The translations under genes were made by a program, and so were the position numbers. The notes under the pieces were generated by a model that made no database searches, was not told where the DNA came from, and saw only the letters and a list, made by a program, of their open reading frames with translations. Positions 38,364 to 50,500 of a DNA stretch of 64,000 nt are shown here, in pieces. Source of the stretch: Watersipora subatra (Eukaryota; Bryozoa; Gymnolaemata; Cheilostomatida; Watersiporidae); contig NC_088715.1 in assembly GCF_963576615.1 (NCBI RefSeq), positions 57,285,302-57,349,301 on the forward strand, read 5' to 3'. Positions within the stretch are counted from its first letter, which is position 1, and the number at the start of each line of letters is the position of its first letter.

Positions 38364-39383
38364 ATGGTTTGCTTGACGGCAACCATACAGTCAGGTTATG
38401 CGGACGACATAAAGGCTTTCTTCCACGAACTAAAGAAGATCACAGAACTTGAAACAATCAAGGCCGTTATTCGACTGCCGAAAGGAGTCGAAATAACATT
38501 CCAAACGGAAAAAGACCTAAGAAATTTCATCGCGAATGCACCTGAAGATTGGAACGTCAAGTCAGAAGTTTCACGAGTAATTCTCATCACGACCAGCCCG
38601 AGTTACGGCGAAGGCCATTGCTTAATAGCAGATTCCACGCTGTGGACGTTTTTGACGAAATACGGCGACGTTAAGAAAGGAAGGAGACTGTACTTCAAGG
38701 ATTTTCCTAACATCGAAAACGGAGTAAGACAATTTGTGATTGTACCGAAGGAGGATGCAAAAATACCGGGAATGGTAAATTTTGGGAGAACAGGTTTCAG
38801 ACTCGCCTATCGTGGACAACAAAAAACGTGCCATCGATGCCAATCCACTTCCCACGAAGTAAAACAGTGTACGGTTAAGATTTGCTTCCGGTGCCAACAA
38901 ATCGGTCATGAAAAAGCGGACTGCAACAGTAAATTAGTTTGTACAATTTGCAAAGAAGAGGGGCACGGTTACGCCAGATGCCCAACGTCGTGGGCAAATA
39001 AAGTGCGTTTAGATAAAAGCTGGTCTAAGGCTACGATCATCGAACAACAACCGGAGAGTTTAGACATCGGTACGGACAATGCAGAAGAGCACACCGAGGA
39101 AGATATAAAGATGGAGAGCATGCCGACGCCAGTCGAAGAAAGAAGCCAAAACGATTCCAGCCGCCAACTAGTCATTGACCTGGAAAGAAGTCAAGTTACT
39201 TTATCGGAAATTGAAAATTCAGACTCGAGCGAACTCACTACCGATAGTGAAGATATAGACAAACAACCAGGAACCGACCCCAGGCAAACTTTTAGGAAAA
39301 GCGCTGTGACAGAGAGAACAAAGAAGTTTAAAACTAGCAACCGCGACAAAGGAAATAAATCTAAGAAGAAGAGAAAATTCTAA
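38364..39383 (+). CDS. ORF1: ORF1 protein, family A LINE, copy A4
   Basis: 339 aa, identical to the A3 product: an N-terminal RRM-like region, three CX2CX4HX4C knuckles at about 156-206, an acidic linker and a lysine-rich tail. Start ATG in CCACCATGG. The stop is followed after 11 nt by the ORF2 ATG. Confidence 0.93.
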   Translation: MVCLTATIQSGYADDIKAFFHELKKITELETIKAVIRLPKGVEITFQTEKDLRNFIANAPEDWNVKSEVSRVILITTSPSYGEGHCLIADSTLWTFLTKYGDVKKGRRLYFKDFPNIENGVRQFVIVPKEDAKIPGMVNFGRTGFRLAYRGQQKTCHRCQSTSHEVKQCTVKICFRCQQIGHEKADCNSKLVCTICKEEGHGYARCPTSWANKVRLDKSWSKATIIEQQPESLDIGTDNAEEHTEEDIKMESMPTPVEERSQNDSSRQLVIDLERSQVTLSEIENSDSSELTTDSEDIDKQPGTDPRQTFRKSAVTERTKKFKTSNRDKGNKSKKKRKF

Positions 39384-39394
39384 ACAACGACATA

Positions 39395-42300
39395 ATGGAT
39401 AAAAAACTAAACTTGGCAACCATAAACGTCAACGGCACGGCGGAGAGAAACAAAAGAGCGCATGTTTTAAATGAGCTGAGAAAAGAGAAATTTGATGTAA
39501 TTTTCGTGCAGGAAACGCACTGTCACTCAATACCGGAATGGGAAGGCCGAACTATACTCAGCTACGGCTCAAATAGATCGGCCGGATGTGGATTTTTAGT
39601 GGGAAAACAACAGGAAGCGCGGATCATATCGCAGCGAACCGATGAAGGACACTTTTGCGTTATCGACATAGATATACGCAAGAGGCCGGTAAGATTAATC
39701 AACATCTACGCACCGAACGAACCTCATCGACGGAAAGATTTTTTTGAACAGGAAGTGGCAGAACTTTTTGACACCGACCACCCCATCATTTTAGCAGGCG
39801 ACTTCAACTGCGTGGAATCGCGCGCCTTAGACACGCTCAATCACTCGAATCTATCGAGGTGCGAAATGGGAGTGACAGCCTTGAAGGAACTATGCAAGAA
39901 CGCGGGCATCACCGACATATGGCGTTTTAACAACCCTACAAAAAAAATGTATACGTGGACAAATAAAAACGGTAGCCAAGCCAGCAGACTCGACCGAGTC
40001 TACCTGAACAGCTCGTACGAGACGACTTACAGTGTCGACTATTTCCCCTTCTCCGATCACGCTCTGGTCAAACTAGAGGTCGAGCTGCCCGATTGCCCTC
40101 GCGAGGTTCAAGGAGCGAGACCAACTTGGAAGATGAACACTTCAGTGTTAGAGACCGAAAAATATCGTGAAGTTATCGGGGAGCTCATTAAGAACACCCG
40201 CACCTTAAAAGATCTGTTCGAGACCAGAGGCGAGTGGTGGGACGACTTCAAAGCTCGTGTAAAGAAAGAAACTATAAAGTTTTGTTGTGAAAAGAACAAG
40301 GAAGAACGAAGGAAAGAGGAAGAGCTACAAGAAGAGCTAAGGTCTCTTAACCAGGAGACGCGAAACCACCACTCGCAAAGAATAGCGGACATAAAATATG
40401 AGCTTAAATCCATGAGCGAAAAGAAAGCGAGGGGACTAGCAATAAGAGCGAGAGTAGACCGAGAACTGCTGGACGAAAAGTGTACGCAGTACTTTTTCAC
40501 CCGAATAAAGGAACGGCGAACTAAAAATGCGGTCACTAAAATAAGAAATCATAAGGGGCAAGTAGTGGAAAAAAATCAGGAAATTTTGGAGACGTTTCGT
40601 AAATACTATCAGAGCTTGTACGCGAGATACGAAGGGCAAGACGAATTACAAGATCTACTGACGGAAAAGATAAGCGCTCCATCGGAGACACCCCTCCTGG
40701 GCCCGGAAGAAATAACCTTTAATGAAGAAAATTTGAAAAAAGTTTTGTCAAACACGAAAAACAACAAATCGCCCGGCCCAGACGGAATACCAGCCGAATT
40801 TTACAAGACGTTTAGTGCCGAACTAGCTGACGACGTTCTGGAAGTTTTCAACGAAATAGCGAACAAAGGTGTACTACCCGAATCAGCGAGAGAAGCAACG
40901 ACGATTTTGATACAAAAAGCCGGAGACTCGCTGGATGTAGCCAATCAGAGACCGATTTCCCTCCTCAACAACGACATAAAAATATTTGCCAAGTACATAA
41001 ATGACTTCTTCCTTTCGGACATACTAGATAAAGTGATCAGCCCGGAGCAGCTATGCGGGGTGAAAGGAAGATCGATCCAGGATGGACTAACACTGATCCG
41101 AGACTGTATACAGTACAGCCAGAGTAGAAACACGCCCGGCTATCTAGTATCGCTAGACCAAAGGAAGGCATTTGACAAAGTGAATCGCGCCTTTTTATTC
41201 AAAACCATGCGAAAGATGGGAATAAGAGAAAACGTGGTGTCCATGATTTCGACCTTGTACACGGGAATAAAAACAAGAATACAAGTCAACGGGTTCCTTT
41301 CCGACCCTGTATACATAGAGAGAGGAGTTCGACAGGGTTGCCCACTCTCTCCCTCCCTCTACATCATTTACGCACAGACCTTTATCAACCACTTCCTCAA
41401 GGGGGGGTTGAAAGGAATCATCCTGCCAAACAGCACGGTACTAAAAGCCTCAGCTTATGCGGACGACCTTCTTTTATTCTGTAGAGACAAGAAAGATACA
41501 GACGAAGTTTTCAGGTTTTTTCAGCGGGTAACAACAGCGACAGGAAGCGATTTGAATAAAGGAAAGACAAAGATTCTCCCACTGGGCAGCAACGAAAACA
41601 TTGACTACGCCGTGGACACTCTTAAAATTTGCGGGGCTCTGTTCGCCACAAGGAATTACAACGAGGTAATAAAGATCAACGAAGACGGAATGATAAAGAA
41701 CATGAAAGAAAAAGTGGAAAAACTCGAAAGACTAAACCTTTCTCTGCCGGGAAAGGTTTTACTCGTAAACACGACTATCGCGCCGCTGATATACCACGTA
41801 GGGTCAGTCTTCCTGCCGAGTGAAGCTTTCTTCAAGACGATCGAAAAACAAATTTTCTCATTTCTGTGGAAAAACGGTAGGGAGGCGGTCTCACGAACAA
41901 AAGTAAGCGCGCCGAAAGAGAGCGGAGGATTAGGACTAGAAAAAACCAGACAAAAATGCGAAGCACTATACTTAAAGCACAATCTGCTAAGACCAACGAA
42001 AAAAGACTTTTCACACCAACGCGCAGGACTTTTTAGATTCTTTTTCGGCTTCCAGGCCCGCCTCTTATATCACGACTCATACAAGGTTTCAGACGCCCAT
42101 AGTCTCCAGCTCTCAGGGGCTTACAAAAAGCTACAATCGATCCTACTCAAAGTTAAAAAGAAACTCGCCGAACTGGGGCCTTTCATGCCGTCGGTTAAGC
42201 AGATCTACGAATGGTTACAGGGAAGCGCACCGTTATTGAGTTTGAAGGTAACAGGTTTGAATGACCCGACAGAAGAGAAAAGACGGAAAATATTCGGAAT

Positions 42301-42790
42301 ATGGAAGAACGCGGCGATAGGGAGCAAAGCTAAGTGTTTTATGTGGAGGATGGCGATGGGCGGCCTGAAGACAGGAAGCTTCGTTAAAAAGTACAACATA
42401 CCCGGGATGAAAACCCTTTGTACTTTCTGCGGTAAAGAGCTCGAGACCGACTTTCATATATTCTGCAGTTGCAAGAGACTCGAATTTATACGAAAAGACC
42501 TGAAGCACTTTGCGGCAAGTTTAGAAGCAGACATAGGAGAAGAGGAAGTCTTTCTTTGCACCGGAGCGGTGGAGAGAGCCGAAAGTTGGCACGTGACAGT
42601 TGGCATCTTCTCAGCGGTGGCGGAGGTGTACGGACTGTTGTGGCAGTGTAGAAATGATTTTCTGTTTCAGGGGAGAGAGGCGAACGTGGACAGGCTGGCA
42701 TCAGTCACCGCGTTCGCCTTGAGAAGAAGAAGAGAAGAACTGCCAGACAACGTAAGAGAAGAGGAGATAGGCAAGGAGAAGGCTGCCTAA
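39395..42790 (+). CDS. ORF2: ORF2 protein, APE endonuclease-reverse transcriptase, copy A4
   Basis: 1131 aa, identical to A3: the APE motifs QETHC, GDFN, SRLDRVY and SDH, RT catalytic YADD at 688-691, and the C-terminal CX2CX8HX2C motif at about 1009. The G run (41401-41407) has seven G, so the frame is open. With A3, this is one of two potentially active ORF2 genes in the window. Confidence 0.94.
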   Translation: MDKKLNLATINVNGTAERNKRAHVLNELRKEKFDVIFVQETHCHSIPEWEGRTILSYGSNRSAGCGFLVGKQQEARIISQRTDEGHFCVIDIDIRKRPVRLINIYAPNEPHRRKDFFEQEVAELFDTDHPIILAGDFNCVESRALDTLNHSNLSRCEMGVTALKELCKNAGITDIWRFNNPTKKMYTWTNKNGSQASRLDRVYLNSSYETTYSVDYFPFSDHALVKLEVELPDCPREVQGARPTWKMNTSVLETEKYREVIGELIKNTRTLKDLFETRGEWWDDFKARVKKETIKFCCEKNKEERRKEEELQEELRSLNQETRNHHSQRIADIKYELKSMSEKKARGLAIRARVDRELLDEKCTQYFFTRIKERRTKNAVTKIRNHKGQVVEKNQEILETFRKYYQSLYARYEGQDELQDLLTEKISAPSETPLLGPEEITFNEENLKKVLSNTKNNKSPGPDGIPAEFYKTFSAELADDVLEVFNEIANKGVLPESAREATTILIQKAGDSLDVANQRPISLLNNDIKIFAKYINDFFLSDILDKVISPEQLCGVKGRSIQDGLTLIRDCIQYSQSRNTPGYLVSLDQRKAFDKVNRAFLFKTMRKMGIRENVVSMISTLYTGIKTRIQVNGFLSDPVYIERGVRQGCPLSPSLYIIYAQTFINHFLKGGLKGIILPNSTVLKASAYADDLLLFCRDKKDTDEVFRFFQRVTTATGSDLNKGKTKILPLGSNENIDYAVDTLKICGALFATRNYNEVIKINEDGMIKNMKEKVEKLERLNLSLPGKVLLVNTTIAPLIYHVGSVFLPSEAFFKTIEKQIFSFLWKNGREAVSRTKVSAPKESGGLGLEKTRQKCEALYLKHNLLRPTKKDFSHQRAGLFRFFFGFQARLLYHDSYKVSDAHSLQLSGAYKKLQSILLKVKKKLAELGPFMPSVKQIYEWLQGSAPLLSLKVTGLNDPTEEKRRKIFGIWKNAAIGSKAKCFMWRMAMGGLKTGSFVKKYNIPGMKTLCTFCGKELETDFHIFCSCKRLEFIRKDLKHFAASLEADIGEEEVFLCTGAVERAESWHVTVGIFSAVAEVYGLLWQCRNDFLFQGREANVDRLASVTAFALRRRREELPDNVREEEIGKEKAA

Positions 42791-43118
42791 GTCACGTGCC
42801 AATGACGGAAGTAGCAGAAAGGTATGTCTCGCTTAATAAGAGTTTTTCATTAAAAACACGACGGGCAGGCGAGGTTGCGTGTGGGTGTAGTCTGTCCGAG
42901 AGAGGAAGGTTCGGCCGGCGTGAAATTCACATGAGCCGGTGGGTCTTCCTCTCTGAAACCCTGTCGCTTCGGCGAAAGGGGTTTGAAGAGTGAACGTTTA
43001 AAATTAATTTTAAAAAACCCGTTTTGAGACTTAGTTTAGATTAGGACACCGTTTTGATAATAGATTAGTTTAGTAGGATTCTCTTTCTTTTAGATTACTT
43101 TTTCACTCTTCAAACAGG

Positions 43119-43274
43119 AGTATCTGTTCTAATCAGTTTAATATCGGATTCGCGGCGCATCGCGCCGCTACGATATTAATCTGATTTTTGGAACGAGATG
43201 GAGCGCGGAAGCTTGCTTCGGCTCCGTCACGGGTTGTCTCGGTATCGCAGTACCTCCGAGCACGGCCCACTCCC
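43119..43274 (+). pseudogene. U2: U2 snRNA 3' fragment (nt 36-191)
   Basis: Downstream half after A4, with the same stem IIa substitution as after A3. Confidence 0.95.
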
Positions 43275-43892
43275 CTCGTCGGGAGGCACGAAACGAAAGA
43301 TTAACTGAACCTACCTACTCGCCTACCTACCTACCTACCTACCTACCCACGCGCCTACCGGAAAAAAATCTTTTGCCGCGAGGCGGCGCTTTAAATTAAC
43401 GCGCTTAGCGCGTAAATTCTTCCCGAATTCGCGAAAAAAACGACGCGGAGCGCGAGGGCGACAGCTCCGATTTTAACTAGGCGAAAAGCGTGAAAGCGAG
43501 GCGCCGGCGACTACGCGGGCGCTTCTTCGACGCCCGTTAGCCGCGCCGACTAGCGTTCGCCGCGATCGAGCGCCCGTTTCGCGCGCGTTCGCTTTCGACT
43601 AAGCGCTCAGCCGTCGCTCCGAAACTTTCGTCGCCGCCTCCGCCCTCGCCCTCTTTCCCCGGTCACGCGCTCGCGCATCGCCAGCCCTTCGCCTACGTTT
43701 ATTTCTATAGACGTTGGGTGTTGGGTGTTGGGGTGTTGGGGTGTTCGGGGTGAGCGGGTGGCGAGCGGACAGACGAGAGACCGCAAAGGTTTCGTTCGGG
43801 GCGGAAATCGCCCGAGACGAACCGACCCGTTCTATCTACGCGCTTCTTTAGTAGTCGAAAACTACGAATAATGAAAACTTTTATCTACATTT

Positions 43893-43925
<33 letters not shown>

Positions 43926-44546
43926 CATATATCAGAAATAGCCTTAACGAAGGGCGGGGAGGGGGAGGGGGGACGACTTCGAAAGAATGACCAAGACGAG
44001 TAGACTCCTCGCTACTCTACCCGCGACGAGATTAGAAGCGTTATTACGTAACTAGCTAGGAGAAACGAAAAGGCTAGCACTCGCGTATAGGCTTAACGAA
44101 GAGAGGGAGACGACTTCGAAAGAGAAAGGCCGGTGAGAATAGCTTCGGTACTACCCGCGTCGAGATTAGAAGCGTTATTACGTAACTAGCTAGGAGAAGC
44201 GAATAGGCCACTCTCGGCGCGCGCGAATGTCGAAATCCTTTAATTACATCTATACCGTAAAGAGAGTAAAGGCGAATCTAAAAGTTTTCTAAATACGCCG
44301 AAGGGAGTTTAAAAGTTGGCGCTTTCGCGCCAGTTACTGAACGGGACGAGCGAGAGACCGACTCCGAACTAGTCGAGGTAGGCCGGACCGCTTCGGCGAG
44401 ACGGGCGGACCGGAAAAAACGCGACTAGTCTTCGGCCCCGGCGAGGCCTCTCGGTTTCTTCGAGCGGCTCGTTCGCCCTAAACGGGGACACTCGCTCGGC
44501 GGCGAATCGGCCGCGACTGAGCGACGGACGGCCGTCCGGGCAATTT
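43275..44546 (+). repeat. U2 spacer, macro-unit 2 first spacer
   Basis: Matches 35061-36332 essentially base for base, including five GGGTGTT-type G-runs near 43714-43750 and the (TA)n tract near 43893-43932. No gene. Confidence 0.9.
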
Positions 44547-44737
44547 ATCGCTTCTCGGCCTATTGGCTAAGATCAAAGTGTAGTATCTGTTCTAATCAGT
44601 TTAATATCTGATTCGCGGCGCATCGCGCCGCTACGATATTAATCTGATTTTTGGAACGAGATGGAGCGCGGAAGCTTGCTTCGGCTCCGTCACGGGTTGT
44701 CTCGGTATCGCAGTACCTCCGAGCACGGCCCACTCCC
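44547..44737 (+). ncRNA. U2: U2 snRNA, intact
   Basis: 191 nt, identical to the gene at 36333: intact GUAGUA, stems IIa/IIb, Sm site and stem IV. The upstream palindrome CGGACGGCCGTCCG ends 8 bp before the RNA start. Confidence 0.96.
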
Positions 44738-45354
44738 CTCGTCGGGAGGCACGAAACGAAAGATAAACTGAACCTACCTACTCGCCTACCTACTCGCCTA
44801 CCTACCTACCTACCTACCCACGCGCCTACCGGAAAAAAATCTTTTGCCGCGAGGCGGCGCTTTAAATTAACGCGCTTAGCGCGTAAATTCTTCCCGAATT
44901 CGCGAAAAAAACGACGCGGAGCGCGAGGGGGACAGCTCCGATTTTAACTAGGCGAAAAGCGTGAAAGCGAGGCGCCGGCGACTACGCGGGCGCTTCTTCG
45001 ACGCCCGTTAGCCGCGCCGACTAGCGTTCGCCGCGATCGAGCGCCCGTTTCGCGCGCGTTCGCTTTCGACTAAGCGCTCAGCCGTCGCTCCGAAACTTTC
45101 GTCGCCGCCTCCGCCCTCGCCCTCTTTCCCCGGTCACGCGCTCGCGCATCGCCAGCCCTTCGCCTACGTTTATTTCTATAGACGTTGGGTGTTGGGTGTT
45201 GGGGTGTTCGGGGTGAGCGAGTGACGAGCGGACAGACGAGAGACCGCAAAGGTTTCGTTCGGGGCGGAAATCGCCCGAGACGAACCGACCCGTTCTATCT
45301 ACGCGCTTCTTTAGTAGTCAAAAACTACGAATAATGAAAACTTTTATCTACATT

Positions 45355-45419
<65 letters not shown>

Positions 45420-46034
45420 CAGAAATAGCCTTAACGAAGGGCGGGGAGGGGGAGGGGGGGACGACTTCGAAAGAATGACCAAGACGAGTAGACTCCTCGC
45501 TACTCTACCCGCGACGAGATTAGAAGCGTTATTACGTAACTAGCTAGGAGAAACGAAAAGGCTAGCACTCGCGTATAGGCTTAACGAAGAGAGGGAGACG
45601 ACTTCGAAAGAGAAAGGCCGGTGAGAATAGCTTCGGTACTACCCGCGTCGAGATTAGAAGCGTTATTACGTAACTAGCTAGGAGAAGCGAATAGGCCACT
45701 CTCGGCGCGCGCGAATGCCGAAATCCTTTAATTACATCTATACCGTAAAGAGAGTAAAAGCGAATCTAAAAGTTTTCTAAATACGCCGAAGGGAGTTTAA
45801 AAGTTGGCGCTTTCGCGCCAGTTACTGAACAGGACGAGCGAGAGACCGACTCCGAACTAGTCGAGGTAGGCCGGACCGCTTCGGCGAGACGGGTGAACCG
45901 GAAAAAAAGCGACTAGTCTTCGGCCCCGGCGAGGCCTCTCGGTTTCTTCGAGCGGCTCGTTCGCCCTAAACGGGGACACTCGCTCGGCGGTGAATCGGCC
46001 GCGACTGAGCGACGGACGGCCGTCCGGGCAATTT
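44738..46034 (+). repeat. U2 spacer, macro-unit 2 second spacer
   Basis: Canonical; (TA)n about 45357-45419. Open frames across the TA tract encode only alternating Tyr/Ile and are spurious. No gene. Confidence 0.9.
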
Positions 46035-46061
46035 ATCGCTTCTCGGCCTATTGGCTAAGAT
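46035..46061 (+). pseudogene. U2: U2 snRNA 5' fragment (nt 1-27)
   Basis: 5' junction of A5; identical to other macro-unit copies. Confidence 0.95.
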
Positions 46062-46567
46062 TTTTACGCGCTTACCACTGGACTACACCACTTGGAGCAA
46101 TACAGGATACTCTTGGACAAGTACAGAGCTAGAGGAGCTGCTGCTGCTGCTACCGAGACTCTTCACCAGGGGAGACAAAGCTCGATTTGGACACAGACCG
46201 GAAAAGTTTCACGACTAAAGGCACAGACTCAGATTTTGGATACAGCTCGGCACGCCAGCCTGCCCACTCGCTTGTAGTGAGGCAGGCCAGGTATTTATCA
46301 CTCTTCACCCCTCTCGCCTCCTCTTCACTCTCGCTTTCACAACTCTTCTTAGCCTCTTTTCCTTTTCTTAACTTCACTCTTTCCTACTACATCTCGCGCC
46401 CCTTTCCTACACTCTTACACTTACACCCCACTCAAATCCTCCCTTTCGCACTCCTTTTACCTAACTTACGCCTCTTCCCCGCCTCTGCTACTCCTTTTAT
46501 CTTTGCTTTCTCCACCTTGTCACTTCTTAGAAAGTAGCTTTTAAGTTACTTTCACCCTCACCCCACC

Positions 46568-47587
46568 ATGGTTTGCTTGACGGCAACCATACAGTCAGGT
46601 TATGCGGACGACATAAAGGCTTTCTTCCACGAACTAAAGAAGATCACAGAACTTGAAACAATCAAGGCCGTTATTCGACTGCCGAAAGGAGTCGAAATAA
46701 CATTCCAAACGGAAAAAGACCTAAGAAATTTCATCGCGAATGCACCTGAAGATTGGAACGTCAAGTCAGAAGTTTCACGAGTAATTCTCATCACGACCAG
46801 CCCGAGTTACGGCGAAGGCCATTGCTTAATAGCAGATTCCACGCTGTGGACGTTTTTGACGAAATACGGCGACGTTAAGAAAGGAAGGAGACTGTACTTC
46901 AAGGATTTTCCTAACATCGAAAACGGAGTAAGACAATTTGTGATTGTACCGAAGGAGGATGCAAAAATACCGGGAATGGTAAATTTTGGGAGAACAGGTT
47001 TCAGACTCGCCTATCGTGGACAACAAAAAACGTGCCATCGATGCCAATCCACTTCCCACGAAGTAAAACAGTGTACGGTTAAGATTTGCTTCCGGTGCCA
47101 ACAAATCGGTCATGAAAAAGCGGACTGCAACAGTAAATTAGTTTGTACAATTTGCAAAGAAGAGGGGCACGGTTACGCCAGATGCCCAACGTCGTGGGCA
47201 AATAAAGTGCGTTTAGATAAAAGCTGGTCTAAGGCTACGATCATCGAACAACAACCGGAGAGTTTAGACATCGGTACGGACAATGCAGAAGAGCACACCG
47301 AGGAAGATATAAAGATGGAGAGCATGCCGACGCCAGTCGAAGAAAGAAGCCAAAACGATTCCAGCCGCCAACTAGTCATTGACCTGGAAAGAAGTCAAGT
47401 TACTTTATCGGAAATTGAAAATTCAGACTCGAGCGAACTCACTACCGATAGTGAAGATATAGACAAACAACCAGGAACCGACCCCAGGCAAACTTTTAGG
47501 AAAAGCGCTGTGACAGAGAGAACAAAGAAGTTTAAAACTAGCAACCGCGACAAAGGAAATAAATCTAAGAAGAAGAGAAAATTCTAA
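46568..47587 (+). CDS. ORF1: ORF1 protein, family A LINE, copy A5
   Basis: 339 aa, same protein as A3 and A4 (three CCHC knuckles, acidic linker, basic tail). It could supply ORF1 protein even though the ORF2 of this copy is split. Confidence 0.92.
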   Translation: MVCLTATIQSGYADDIKAFFHELKKITELETIKAVIRLPKGVEITFQTEKDLRNFIANAPEDWNVKSEVSRVILITTSPSYGEGHCLIADSTLWTFLTKYGDVKKGRRLYFKDFPNIENGVRQFVIVPKEDAKIPGMVNFGRTGFRLAYRGQQKTCHRCQSTSHEVKQCTVKICFRCQQIGHEKADCNSKLVCTICKEEGHGYARCPTSWANKVRLDKSWSKATIIEQQPESLDIGTDNAEEHTEEDIKMESMPTPVEERSQNDSSRQLVIDLERSQVTLSEIENSDSSELTTDSEDIDKQPGTDPRQTFRKSAVTERTKKFKTSNRDKGNKSKKKRKF

Positions 47588-47598
47588 ACAACGACATA

Positions 47599-50500
47599 AT
47601 GGATAAAAAACTAAACTTGGCAACCATAAACGTCAACGGCACGGCGGAGAGAAACAAAAGAGCGCATGTTTTAAATGAGCTGAGAAAAGAGAAATTTGAT
47701 GTAATTTTCGTGCAGGAAACGCACTGTCACTCAATACCGGAATGGGAAGGCCGAACTATACTCAGCTACGGCTCAAATAGATCGGCCGGATGTGGATTTT
47801 TAGTGGGAAAACAACAGGAAGCGCGGATCATATCGCAGCGAACCGATGAAGGACACTTTTGCGTTATCGACATAGATATACGCAAGAGGCCGGTAAGATT
47901 AATCAACATCTACGCACCGAACGAACCTCATCGACGGAAAGATTTTTTTGAACAGGAAGTGGCAGAACTTTTTGACACCGACCACCCCATCATTTTAGCA
48001 GGCGACTTCAACTGCGTGGAATCGCGCGCCTTAGACACGCTCAATCACTCGAATCTATCGAGGTGCGAAATGGGAGTGACAGCCTTGAAGGAACTATGCA
48101 AGAACGCGGGCATCACCGACATATGGCGTTTTAACAACCCTACAAAAAAAATGTATACGTGGACAAATAAAAACGGTAGCCAAGCTAGCAGACTCGACCG
48201 AGTCTACCTGAACAGCTCGTACGAGACGACTTACAGTGTCGACTATTTCCCCTTCTCCGATCACGCTCTGGTCAAACTAGAGGTCGAGCTGCCCGATTGC
48301 CCTCGCGAGGTTCAAGGAGCGAGACCAACTTGGAAGATGAACACTTCAGTGTTAGAGACCGAAAAATATCGTGAAGTTATCGGGGAGCTCATTAAGAACA
48401 CCCGCACCTTAAAAGATCTGTTCGAGACCAGAGGCGAGTGGTGGGACGACTTCAAAGCTCGTGTAAAGAAAGAAACTATAAAGTTTTGTTGTGAAAAGAA
48501 CAAGGAAGAACGAAGGAAAGAGGAAGAGCTACAAGAAGAGCTAAGGTCTCTTAACCAGGAGACGCGAAACCACCACTCGCAAAGAATAGCGGACATAAAA
48601 TATGAGCTTAAATCCATGAGCGAAAAGAAAGCGAGGGGACTAGCAATAAGAGCGAGAGTAGACCGAGAACTGCTGGACGAAAAGTGTACGCAGTACTTTT
48701 TCACCCGAATAAAGGAACGGCGAACTAAAAATGCGGTCACTAAAATAAGAAATCATAAGGGGCAAGTAGTGGAAAAACATCAGGAAATTTTGGAGACGTT
48801 TCGTAAATACTATCAGAGCTTGTACGCGAGATACGAAGGGCAAGACGAATTACAAGATCTACTGACGGAAAAGATAAGCGCTCCATCGGAGACACCCCTC
48901 CTGGGCCCGGAAGAAATAACCTTTAATGAAGAAAATTTGAAAAAAGTTTTGTCAAACACGAAAAACAACAAATCGCCCGGCCCAGACGGAATACCAGCCG
49001 AATTTTACAAGACGTTTAGTGCCGAACTAGCTGACGACGTTCTGGAAGTTTTCAACGAAATAGCGAACAAAGGTGTACTACCCGAATCAGCGAGAGAAGC
49101 AACGACGATTTTGATACAAAAAGCCGGAGACTCGCTGGATGTAGCCAATCAGAGACCGATTTCCCTCCTCAACAACGACATAAAAATATTTGCCAAGTAC
49201 ATAAATGACTTCTTCCTTTCGGACATACTAGATAAAGTGATCAGCCCGGAGCAGCTATGCGGGGTGAAAGGAAGATCGATCCAGGATGGACTAACACTGA
49301 TCCGAGACTGTATACAGTACAGCCAGAGTAGAAACACGCCCGGCTATCTAGTATCGCTAGACCAAAGGAAGGCATTTGACAAAGTGAATCGCGCCTTTTT
49401 ATTCAAAACCATGCGAAAGATGGGAATAAGAGAAAACGTGGTGTCCATGATTTCGACCTTGTACACGGGAATAAAAACAAGAATACAAGTCAACGGGTTC
49501 CTTTCCGACCCTGTATACATAGAGAGAGGAGTTCGACAGGGTTGCCCACTCTCTCCCTCCCTCTACATCATTTACGCACAGACCTTTATCAACCACTTCC
49601 TCAAGGGGGGTTGAAAGGAATCATCCTGCCAAACAGCACGGTACTAAAAGCCTCAGCTTATGCGGACGACCTTCTTTTATTCTGTAGAGACAAGAAAGAT
49701 ACAGACGAAGTTTTCAGGTTTTTTCAGCGGGTAACAACAGCGACAGGAAGCGATTTGAATAAAGGAAAGACAAAGATTCTCCCACTGGGCAGCAACGAAA
49801 ACATTGACTACGCCGTGGACACTCTTAAAATTTGCGGGGCTCTGTTCGCCACAAGGAATTACAACGAGGTAATAAAGATCAACGAAGACGGAATGATAAA
49901 GAACATGAAAGAAAAAGTGGAAAAACTCGAAAGACTAAACCTTTCTCTGCCGGGAAAGGTTTTACTCGTAAACACGACTATCGCGCCGCTGATATACCAC
50001 GTAGGGTCAGTCTTCCTGCCGAGTGAAGCTTTCTTCAAGACGATCGAAAAACAAATTTTCTCATTTCTGTGGAAAAACGGTAGGGAGGCGGTCTCACGAA
50101 CAAAAGTAAGCGCGCCGAAAGAGAGCGGAGGATTAGGACTAGAAAAAACCAGACAAAAATGCGAAGCACTATACTTAAAGCACAATCTGCTAAGACCAAC
50201 GAAAAAAGACTTTTCACACCAACGCGCAGGACTTTTTAGATTCTTTTTCGGCTTCCAGGCCCGCCTCTTATATCACGACTCATACAAGGTTTCAGACGCC
50301 CATAGTCTCCAGCTCTCAGGGGCTTACAAAAAGCTACAATCGATCCTACTCAAAGTTAAAAAGAAACTCGCCGAACTGGGGCCTTTCATGCCGTCGGTTA
50401 AGCAGATCTACGAATGGTTACAGGGAAGCGCACCGTTATTGAGTTTGAAGGTAACAGGTTTGAATGACCCGACAGAAGAGAAAAGACGGAAAATATTCGG

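Larger units (their letters stand above)
37858..43118 (+). mobile_element. Family A LINE, copy A4 (intact)
   Basis: 5261 bp. Both ORFs are open and their translations are identical to A3. It arose with the macro-unit duplication rather than by a new insertion, since the flanking spacers are duplicated too. Confidence 0.94.
37831..46034 (+). repeat. 8.2-kb macro-unit 2 (A4 insertion + intact U2)
   Basis: Second period, 8204 bp. It differs from unit 1 mainly in (TA)n length and a few substitutions (for example GTGACGAGC for GTGGCGAGC in the second spacer, shared with unit 3). Confidence 0.95.

Noticed and set aside
45334-45543. Open frames of alternating Tyr/Ile across (TA)n tracts
   Set aside because: Microsatellite translation, with length varying with the repeat.
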